A stretch of 64,000 bases of DNA. Origin: Luidia sarsii (taxonomy: Eukaryota > Echinodermata > Asteroidea > Paxillosida > Luidiidae). The notes below the pieces were generated by a model. The model was not told the DNA's origin. It did no database searches and saw nothing but the letters and a program-made list of their open reading frames with translations. Made by a program: the position numbers and the translations under genes. Of this stretch, positions 55,381 to 64,000 are shown piece after piece (within the stretch, counting starts at the first letter, position 1; each line of letters begins with the position of its first letter). Where the stretch lies: NCBI GenBank assembly GCA_949987565.1, contig OX465103.1:20035280-20099279 (forward strand), given 5' to 3'.

Positions 55381-55957
55381 GTATTTATATAGACACATTC
55401 CAGACGATTTTATGGAATACTTAGCGTCAAAAATACACCCCAAAAATTGATAAAAACTCAACGATATACTGTGCACTGCTCTGTGGTTCGAACTGTGCAT
55501 TTCTTCAATATCTTCGGTTCATGATTTATTTTGAGCCTTTCTCTGTTCTGATTACGTACCTGATGAAGGACAACCTAAAACTGTATGGTTTTAGCTATGT
55601 TATAAATGGGAACATTGTGTAAGATTGTTGTTTGAAGGATTAGAACAAGTACAATAACTTGTTTGGTCTCAGCAATGTTTTGAAAACACAAGTGAGGAAA
55701 TGGTATCTAAATGCTAATACTAGCTGTATTGTGTCTTCTCATACCTAATGAAGGCCTAATGAGTAACATGACGTGACATGTTTCTGGCATGTTACACATA
55801 CAATGCATAGGGCAAAGCTGGTATGTTTGCTAAACATAACATTTGACATTCAGTATACTAGTGATGGTGAAGACAGTTTACAAACCCTCTTGAGGCCAAG
55901 TAAATTTTATAATTTTTTCTGTAAAAATATCCAAATGCTTGTTTACATTTTCTACAG

Positions 55958-57122
55958 CTAAATTCAAGTAGCGACGAAGACATTGATGATGATGATGATG
56001 ATGGCGAGTAGTTGAGTGATCACCCTGCTGATGACGATCCCGCTGATGACGATCCTGCTGATGACGATCCTGCTGATGACGATCCTGCTGATGACGATCC
56101 TGCTGATGACGATCCCGCTGATGACGATCCTGCTGATGACGATCCCGCTGATGACGATCCCGCTGATGACGATCTTGCTGATACGATCCTGCTGATGACG
56201 ATCCCGCTGATGACGATCCCGCTGATGACGATCCCGCTGATGACGATCCCGCTGATGACGATCCCGCTGATGACGAACCCGCTGATGACGATCCCGCTGA
56301 TAACTATCCCGCTGATAACGATCCCGCTGATGACGATCCCGCTGATGACGATCCCGCTGATGACGATCCCGCTGATGACGATCCCGCTGATGACGATCCC
56401 GCTGATGACGATCCCGCTGATGACGATCCCGCTGATGACGATCCCGCTGATGACGATCCCGCTGATGACGATCCCGCTGATGACGATCCCGCTGATGACG
56501 ATCCCGCTGATGACGATCCCGCTGATGACGATCCCGCTGATGACGATCCCGCTGATGACGATCCCGCTGATGACGATCCCGCTGATGACGATCCCGCTGA
56601 TGACGATCTTGCTGATGACGATCCCGCTGATGACGATCCCGCTGATGACGATCTTGCTGATGACGATCCCGCTGATGACGATCCCGCTGATGACGATCCC
56701 GCTGATGACGATCCCGCTGATGACGATCCCGCTGATGACGATCCCGCTGATGACGATCCCGCTGATACGATCCCGCTGATGACGATCCCGCTGATGACGA
56801 TCCCGCCGATGACGATCCCGCCGATGACGATCCCGCCGATGACGATCCCGCTGATGACGATCCCGCTGATGACGATCCCGCTGATGACGATCCCGCTGAT
56901 GACGATCCCGCTGATGACGATCCCGCTGATGACGATCCCGCTGATGACGATCCCGCTGATGACGATCCCGCTGATGACAATCCTGCTGATGACGATCCCG
57001 CTGATGACGATCCCGCTGATGACGATCCTGCTGATGACGATCCCGCTGATGACGATCCCGCTGATGACGATCCTGCTGATGACGATCCTGCTGATGACGA
57101 TCCTGCTGATGACGATCCTGCT
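55958..57122 (+). pseudogene. piggyBac transposase exon 2 start, acidic region with 15 bp repeat expansion
   Basis: After the acceptor the frame reads LNSSSDEDIDDDDDDGE, meets a TAG (56009-56011), and then runs into about 73 copies of a 15 bp unit (cccgctgatgacgat) that encodes PADDD in the same frame. Two units lack one base each (near 56178 and 56763). Together they move the frame by exactly the amount that separates exon 1 from the downstream transposase frame. So the array lies inside the acidic N-terminal region of the gene. Confidence 0.8.
56028..57122. repeat. 15 bp minisatellite, about 73 copies
   Basis: Unit cccgctgatgacgat with a few c/t and g/a variants. Very long frames appear on both strands (up to 445 codons, for example repeats of RDRHQ or GSSSA) simply because 15 is a multiple of three. 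Confidence 0.97.
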
Positions 57123-58671
57123 GTGGATAGAGGTTGTGGAGCCAGAGGTCGTGGGGCAAGAGGTCGAGGTGCAAGAGGTCGTGGGGCAACAGGTCGTGGG
57201 GCAACAGGTCGTGGTGCAACAGGTCGTGGTGCAAGAAGTCGCACAGATGGTGGTGACAGAACCCCTCCAGTCGGATGTACTAACACCCTTTCTCCTCCCA
57301 TTATTCATCCTTACACAGAACGTCCGGGACCCAAATGTAACCTGCCATACCATGCTCCAGAGTTAGATTATTTGATATGCCTTGTTGGTGATGATTTGTT
57401 TGATATATTGGCACACAACACAAACATCAACGCTGTGTGCAAAAGGCCACCAGTCATAGCAAACTCTAATGATGAATATGCAACTTCTGACAAATACTGG
57501 AAGCCAACAAATGCTGCTGAAATGAGAGCCTTTGTAGTTTGTAGGTATCAACATCCTAATGGGGTTGAAACAATCACCAGAGTACAACGACTACTGGAGC
57601 AGCGATCCAGCGATGAATGACAGTTACATATCTTCCTGCATGAGTAGAAACAGGTACGAGAAATTGTCACAGTTTTTCCACTGTAGCAATCCAGATGATC
57701 CTATCGATCCTAACGATCGCATCAACAAAGTGCGGAACTTTGTTGACTAGTTGGAAAAAACATTTCGTCAAATGTTCATTCCAGGTAAATGTCTATCCAT
57801 CGACGAGGCAATGATCAAATATAACGGAAGGCTGTTATGGAAACAGTATATATGCCTATAAAACCTACAAATTGGGGCATCAAGTTGTGGTTTCTCTGCG
57901 ACTCGGTCAGTGGCTTCTGCTTGTCTTTCCGTATATATACAGGTCGTGGGGCCAACACAGACCTCATTCGTCATCTGGGTCTTGCATACACAGTCGTGAT
58001 GGACCTGATGCAGCACTACCTTTTGCGGTTCTATCACCTTTATGCAGATAACTTTTTCTCATCACTCCATCTTGTCGAAGATTTTCATGAGGCCGACACC
58101 TACTTCTGTGGTACATTGCGAAAAGATAGGGTAGGCATTCCCAGGCAATTACAAAATGTGCCTCTGAAGAAATACGAAAGCGTCAAGTGGCAGAAGATGC
58201 ATACACCAGTCATTGTCACTAACTGGAAAGACAAAAGAAATGTCTATACGATTGCAACAAAGAATGATGGGCTAAATGTTGTGACTTGTGAGGCCGCGAA
58301 CCAAATTTCAGCAGGATGAACTTATCACTATCCCATCAGTCATAACCATGTACAATGCCAGTATGGGTGGAGTTGATCACACCGACCAATTCCGGGCTTA
58401 CTATAAAGTGGGTCGTTGTGGGAGGCGGTGGTGGAAATACCTTTTCTGGGGTTTTTTGAACCAGGCACTAGTAAATGTGTATATTCTATGGGAGCTATCA
58501 TCAAGACCTCACAGAAAGCAGAAGCGTCGGTGGTCACTGAAGGCTTTCAAGACAGCAATTGTCCACCAGTTGATAGATGGCTTCACATCCCGAAAAAGAA
58601 CATCCAAGGGGCTCAACTGCAAACGGCCTGTAACGTTTACGTTTACGCTTTACGGCGAAAAACAACTTTGA
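57123..58671 (+). pseudogene. piggyBac transposase catalytic region
   Basis: An RG-rich linker (GARGRGARGRGAR) leads to the DDE_Tnp_1_7-type domain: KYWKPTNAAEMRAFV, PEYNDYWSSDPAMNDSYIS, then FIPGKCLSIDEAMIKYNGR (first catalytic Asp), IKLWFLCDSVSGF, LYADNFFSSLHL (second Asp) and MGGVDHTDQFRAYY (third Asp region). Frame breaks lie near 57550, 57748 (TAG), 57850 and 58310. A C-terminal cysteine-rich domain is not seen. The protein would cut and paste at TTAA sites. Confidence 0.9.
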
Positions 58672-59130
58672 CTGGCACTCATATGCAAATAGATTTGTAC
58701 AAAGCATTTTTTCCCCCAAAATTTTGGATAATCTTCAAAATACATGCATTTCAATGATTTTCAAAGGTCAAAGGTCAATTGCAGTCAATAGACGCCAATG
58801 ATTTGTATCAATTTTACAGTGTTTCATGCACGTAATTATTGGTAACAGAAGGATTTATTGTGAATTTTTTTAAAAATCTATTTCACTTTGTTTCCAAGGT
58901 AAAAAGGTCATCTTACAGGTCATCTAAAAGGTCATCTAAAAGATAGAAATAGTAATTTATTTTCATTATTTATCATAAAGAGTGTCAAGGCCTCAAGAAA
59001 ACAGACAAACTTAGGAAAAACACCTAGTTGAACCCAAAATGCTCTGTTTTCTTGTTCTTCCACCATAAAATCACACTTTAATTCAATTTGAGAGGTCAAA
59101 GGTCAATTTTGAGAGGTCACATATGTAGGG
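58672..59130. other. Spacer, no gene recognised
   Basis: AT-rich, with repeated aaaggtca and ggtcatctaaaa blocks (58755-58785, 58905-58945, 59090-59120). May contain the eroded 3' part of the piggyBac element. Confidence 0.45.
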
Positions 59131-59134
59131 GAAG

Positions 59135-59690
59135 GTGCTCTTTGCCAGTCAAGAGGTGGAGTCCAAATTGTGCTACGAGCCACAGCTGGTCCGTGAGATG
59201 TTCCGTCACACACTGCTAACGGGCCTGCGTAGTGAGTCCATCAAGAACGAGCTCCGCCCCTACCTGGACGATTCTGAGACCACAGATGAAGTCCTGTTCG
59301 AAAAGATGAACATATTTTCCAGTATTGAGGCCGAACAGCGACAGAAGTTGAACCACACTAGAGCAGCAGCCATAACCGAGGTGCAGGAAAGCCCGAAAGA
59401 GACACCAACTCCGAAACAGGGGCTTCTCTTGACCGAGATCGCCGAGCTGAAGGCCGGGATTAACGAGCTGTCAAAACTGAAGAGCCAAGTGACAGCACTG
59501 CAGGAATCTCTTCAGATGTCACCCCAGAGAAGAGGGCAGCCTGCGAGACGGTGAGGTTGTCGCAGGTGTCAACAGGAAGAACGTGGAGACACTTGCGACC
59601 ATTGCTTCAAGTGTGGGTCATCAGACCACTTTGCAATTGGTTGCCGCAACAAGAAGGATGTCCGCCAGGGAAACGGGGAACGGTTGCTTC
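59135..59690 (+). pseudogene. gag: Gypsy-4 Gag, 5'-truncated
   Basis: The end of a capsid domain (REMFRHTLLTGLRSESIKNE), a helical stretch (TEIAELKAGINELSKLKSQV), then after a TGA (59552-59554) a Cys-rich region with the knuckle CFKCGSSDHFAIGC. The knuckle is of the CX2CX4HX4C type. Confidence 0.8.
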
Positions 59691-60846
59691 CACGGGACAG
59701 GGAGTAACCAGCGGAACAAGGTCCCAACCAGCCAAACTCTGTCACCCAACAATGGTCGGACAATCTAAAGTCTTCATTTGTCACATCACACCAAAGCAGA
59801 AGACAAAGATAACCAGCCTTGTGGGACGGAGGTGTACTGTCGACTGCCTTCTCAACAACGTACCTGCAACCGTTCTGTGGGACACCGACGCACAGGTGTC
59901 CATCCTGAGCTCCATCTGGGTTGAGAAGTTTATGCCAGAAACCAAGCTTCGTCCAGTTTCTGAGCTCCTGACCGGTGGCAGTGGGCTAGACCTCCAAGCA
60001 GCAAATGGGACATCCATCCCATTCAACGGTTGGATTGAAATTGAACTGGAACTTCGGGCACCCCAATCACGTCCCATGAAAGTAACCTTCCCAGCTCTAG
60101 TCACACCAGGTAGCCTGCAGCAACCCATCATAGGGTACAATGTGATCAAAGAGATTGTTAAAGGCTCAGCAGAAGGGGAATCGATCCACAGCATCCTGGG
60201 TGGAGCAGTGCGGGGGCTAGACCACGATCAGGTGAACAAGTTGGTCCAGCTGGTCCAGGCCAGCATCTCAGATGATCTGTGCAGTGTGGTCTCCGGCAGA
60301 CAAGATGTAGTCATCCCATCCAAGAGTGACGTGGGCATTCGCTGCCGTGTCCATGCGGGTCCAATCGATCATCCCATCACAGTCCTATTCGAGCCTGATG
60401 TCAGATCCCATTGGCAGGAGGACTTACGGGTCAGGGAGTCCGTTGTCACTTTGACTCGAGGGCAGTCATGCCCAATCACAATCTGGATTGCAAACCCCAC
60501 TAGCCGCACCATCGTCCTCAAGCGCCATACTACTTTGGGTCAACTCTACCAGGTCAGATCAGTCACTCCTATCTGTCCGTCCTCCCTGGACAAGTGGACT
60601 CCAGCTCCTCAGCAGAATACCATGGTCAACACGGTGAAGTCATCTGTTCCTGCCGGAAACAGCTGGATACCCCCAGTTGACTTGAGCCACCTGACCCCAC
60701 CTCAGCGCACAGCAGTAGAGGCACTACTGAGAGAGGAGTTGGCAGCATTTGCCAAAGATGGGGAAGACATGGGGCATGCCGAAGGCCTGAGGATGACCAT
60801 CAAATTGAGCGACGAGACCCCTGTCCAGAAGACCTATCTGACCTAA
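59691..60846 (+). pseudogene. pol: Gypsy-4 protease and linker, active site lost
   Basis: The protease region reads VPATVLWDTDAQVSILSS. The Gly of the catalytic DTG is an Asp here (gacaccgac). Downstream lies a long linker (VIPSKSDVGIRCRVHAGPID, SRTIVLKRHTTLGQLYQV) to RT. It stops at a TAA (60844-60846). Confidence 0.82.
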
Positions 60847-62090
60847 TCACACGTGGGTGGATCACTAAATCCAACTTACCCTACTAATGACCCATTGTAT
60901 GTGTCCGAAAGAAGGATGGCACCCTCCGACTCTGCGTGGATTACAGGGAGTTAAACCAGAAGACGGTGCCGGACCGACAGCCAATACCCGTATCAAAGAT
61001 GTCCTCGACGGCCTTGGTGGGAATTCTTGGTTTTCCACCCTAGACCAAGGGAAAGCCTACCACCAGGGGTTTGTGGAAGAGGAGAGTCGTCACCTCACCG
61101 CATTTGTCACGCCATGGGGACTATATGAATGGGTGAGGATTCCCTTTGGCCTCACAAATGCACCCGCAGCGTTCCAGAGGTTCATGGAGGCTTGCCTGGA
61201 AGGACTCAACGGTGACATTGCCATGACCTACCTCGATGATGTACTCGTTTTCAGTGACACCTTCCAGAAGCACCTTCAGAACCTGAGGACAGTGTTGAGA
61301 CGTCTCCAGGAAAAGTGTGAGCTCCTCAGGAAGGAGGTCCGATACTTAGGCAGGCTAGTGTCTGCAGTGGGACATCGGATGGACCCAGGTGACGTCGCAG
61401 CTGTGAAAACCCTCAGCGAGAAGAAGCCAACCACTGTTGGTGAACTGCGGAAACTACTTGGGTTGCTCGGGTACTACTTAGCTACATCCAGGATTTCTCC
61501 AAGAGAGCAAAACCCTTATATGATCTGCTAGCAGAAAAACCCTCTGACGACCGACCCCACTCTAAGTCCAAACATAAGACACCAGCGAAGAACAAGATGG
61601 GACAGAAGTCATCGAAGTAGACCATCCATTGGACAGACCACCACCAAGATGTTCTTGAGAAGCTACTTGATGTGCTGGTTGCTCCCCCGGTGATGGCCTT
61701 CCCTGACCATAAAAAGCCATTCGTGGTTCACACCGATGCATCGAATGAAGGTCTTGGCGCTGTACTCTACCAGAGACTTGATGGGAAGATGCGGGTCATC
61801 GCATATGGTTCCTGTACCCTCAGCCCAGCCGAGAAGAACTATAATTTGCATTCGGGGAAGCTTGAGTTCTTAGCATTGAAGTGGGCAGTGACAGAGACTA
61901 TCTGTATTATGCCCCATCGTTTACGGTTTATACAGATAATAATCCTCTGACTTACGTTCTGTCTTCTGCACGGCTCAACGCCACCGGCCAGAGGTGGGTT
62001 GCGGAATTGGCCGACTTCCACTTCACGATTAAATATCGACCGGGTAGGAATAATGCAGACGCAGATGCCCTCTCCCGAATACCTGTCTGC
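60847..62090 (+). pseudogene. pol: Gypsy-4 reverse transcriptase and RNase H
   Basis: RT blocks in order: a [21 protein letters not shown] stretch split over frames near 60905, [47 protein letters not shown] (YLDD at about 61230) and [11 protein letters not shown]. RNase H shows VVHTDASNEGLGAVLYQ and, after a shift near 61890, FTVYTDNNPLTYVLSS with ADADALSR. Stops at 61529 and 61618. Confidence 0.87.
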
Positions 62091-63960
62091 ATCGAGAAGT
62101 ATATCACTGAGTGCACCGAAGAAGTGTCTCCAGGAGAACTGGACACAACTGCCGTGGCTGTGATGTCCCAGAACACAGGTAGGACCACGTGGGCTTCAGC
62201 AGTCTCAACTACACCACCATCATACGTGGGTATGGTGCAGAACACCACATCTTTCACAACGTCCGACTTGCTGAGGGCTCAGCAGGAGGACCCTAGCATT
62301 GCGAGAGTGCTGCAGTATCTGACGAAGGGTCATTGCCCTACTAAGCATGAGAGATTAGGAGAACTGCCAGCAACCACATCTCTCATGCATGAGTGGAACA
62401 TCTTGAACTTGGTGAATGGTGTGCTGTATCGGCAGAATGGCCGTCGTTCCCAGCTGATCCTCCCGTCCCAGCTCCGGCAGAGAGTCTACCAGGAACTACA
62501 CGAAGAAATAGGTCACCTGGGAGCAGACTGAGTGGTGTGTCTTGCGAGAGACAGGTTCTACTGGCCCCACATGCAAAGGGACATTGAACACTATTGCACA
62601 AGGGTATGCTCATGTCTCAAGCAGCGGAAACCTAATCGCCACACCAGAGAACCACTTGGGACCATAGTTACTACTGCCCCATTTGAGTTGGTCTCAATTG
62701 ACTATGTCCACCTGGAGAAGTGCAAAGGCGGATACGCATATATCCTAGTGGTGGTTGACCACTTCACCCGCTTTGCACAGGCTTACCCAACCCGTCAGGA
62801 AAGACTGCAGCAGATCTTTAATGATTTTATACTGAGGTTTGGGTTTCCTCATCGTCTACATCACTACCAAGGGAGAGAGTTTGAAAACCAACTGTTTGCC
62901 AGACTGCACCACCACTCGGGTATTGCCAAGTCCAGGACCACGCCCTACCATCCAGCTGGGAACGGACAGTGCGAACAATTCAACCGGACACTACTTGGTA
63001 TGCTAAGAACCCTCTCTGATGCCGAGAAGGTCAACTGGAAAGACTCTGTCAACAAAGTTGTGCATGCGTACAACTGTACCAGAAGCGAGGCCACTGGGTA
63101 TTCACCTTTCTTCCTGTTATATGGGCGATCTCCCCGGTTACCCATTGATGTGATGTTTGGACTGCAACCAGAGACGGGTCCCACCACAACCGACCAGAAC
63201 AGATTCGTCAAGGAGTGGAAGGAACAGATGGAGGAAGCTTATGCCATTGCCTACCAGCATGCAGCCAAGTCAGCGGAACGTGGAAAGAAGTATCATGACC
63301 AGAAGGTGCACAGCTGAGTACTTCACCAGGGAGATTGTGTGCTGGTGAAGAACGTGGGCAGGCACGAGGGCCCAAGTAAACTACGGTCTTACTGGGAAGA
63401 GGAGGTGTATGTTGTCATTCTGAGAAAAGGTGACAATTCCCCAGTGTACGAGGTGAAGCCAGAACGAGGCAGTGGACGTCGGCGTGTCCTATACTGGAAT
63501 CTCCTTCTCCCATGTGACAGCCTACAGCCAGACCAACCTCAACACCATGTTCCTCAGCCCCAGCGACAGCGAAGATCCAGCCCCAGGTCACATAGCAGAC
63601 AGGGAAGAAGCCCCCATCAAGCAGAAAATAATGATGTAAGCTCAGATGATGAGGAGTCACTGGTCTTCATGTCCAATCCATCCCAAAGACCCAAGTCCAC
63701 TGAACTTGATCCAGAGGCAGAACCCTTTGACATGGGCCCAACCGCCGCTCAGGAAGAACATCCACAGACAGACAACGAAGTTCAGCAGGATGCTGGGACA
63801 GCATCAGACACTAACGCAGATTCTCTGATGACTGACCCATCAGCACCGGCGGCAGATGATGGTCACATTTCACGCCCAGGGGTTCAGGGAACAAACAACC
63901 AAACATCTGCGCCTGAACCAGCTCCCACCTTCAGTGAACGACCAACTAGGCAGAGACGTC
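62091..63960 (+). pseudogene. pol: Gypsy-4 integrase and C-terminal tail
   Basis: The zinc site is ELHEEIGHLGAD, stop (62529-62531), then CSCLKQRKP. The core reads LVSIDYVHLEK, HHYQGREFEN and NGQCEQFNRTL. The middle position, Asp in the family (HxDQG), is Tyr here. After a TGA (63315) the tail continues with QGDCVLVKNVGRHEGPSK and a low-complexity, acidic end to the window edge. Confidence 0.87.
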
Positions 63961-64000
63961 CACCGCAGATGTTCCAGTACAGTACCTTGGGAGTACCAGA

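Larger units (their letters stand above)
54995..58671 (+). mobile_element. piggyBac transposon, decayed
   Basis: The transposase identified at 55261-58671 is of piggyBac type. A likely left end is TTAA followed by CCCATTAGTCACTG at 54995-55012, since piggyBac elements insert at TTAA and begin with CCC. Next to it the block ccgcccgaga is repeated. No matching GGG-TTAA right end is seen before the next element starts at about 59130. Confidence 0.75.
59131..64000 (+). mobile_element. Gypsy-4: Ty3/gypsy element, decayed, runs off the window
   Basis: Gag fragment, protease, RT, RNase H and integrase follow in order on the + strand up to the window edge. The 5' LTR and start of gag are missing and the 3' LTR lies outside. 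Besides stops and shifts, two catalytic residues are lost (protease DTG to DTD, integrase second Asp to Tyr). Confidence 0.88.

Noticed and set aside
55964..57301. 445- and 404-codon minus-strand and 349-codon frames over the 15 bp array
   Set aside because: They are open only because the unit length is a multiple of three; composition is pure repeat (RDRHQ, GSSSA, VISGI) with no domain.

Overview
The window is eukaryotic, almost certainly from an invertebrate animal, probably marine. It has spliced exons with GT/AG borders. It carries BEL/Pao, several Ty3/gypsy (one Gmr1-like), Penelope-like, LINE, piggyBac and many small inverted-repeat elements, and abundant TACATGTA-type palindromic repeats. 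There are no operons, ribosome binding sites or CRISPR arrays. I cannot name the species.

Host genes are sparse. On the + strand two phase-compatible exons (36718-37189 and 52348-52480) look like the N-terminal part of the DNA-repair factor XPC. They are separated by a 15 kb intron packed with transposons. On the - strand a weaker candidate gene (exons at 6071-6366 and 5071-5157) encodes an AT-hook-like start and a helix-like segment that I cannot name.

Layout: 1-7.3 kb holds dispersed repeats, a TAC/TAG microsatellite and the candidate minus-strand gene. 7.3-19 kb holds a decayed BEL/Pao element (7720-14955) between two inverted copies of a promoter-like 320-375 bp block, followed by several inverted-repeat insertions. 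19-21.3 kb is made of two tandem duplications, one with a 160 bp palindromic insertion whose empty site survives next door. 21.4-25.4 kb is a decayed gypsy element. Directly next to it, 25473-34218 is a full-length, apparently intact gypsy element on the - strand with nearly identical 881 bp LTRs and a canonical -1 slippery heptamer between gag and pol. 34.2-52.3 kb holds a hAT-like element, the first XPC-like exon, a 3.8 kb inverted-repeat transposon with internal tandem repeats, a LINE fragment, a palindromic minisatellite, an integrase-core pseudogene, Penelope-like fragments with hammerhead-like motifs, and a Gmr1-like gypsy in which integrase precedes reverse transcriptase, itself interrupted by a Harbinger-like MITE. 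53.0-54.6 kb is a 53 bp satellite. 55-58.7 kb is a piggyBac transposase pseudogene whose acidic N-terminal region has expanded into about 73 copies of a 15 bp repeat. 59.1 kb to the end is a fourth gypsy element with two catalytic residues lost.

Most coding sequence is therefore selfish DNA at different stages of decay. The only element that looks currently competent is the gypsy at 25473-34218. The window also preserves several paired empty and filled sites that let insertions be read directly.
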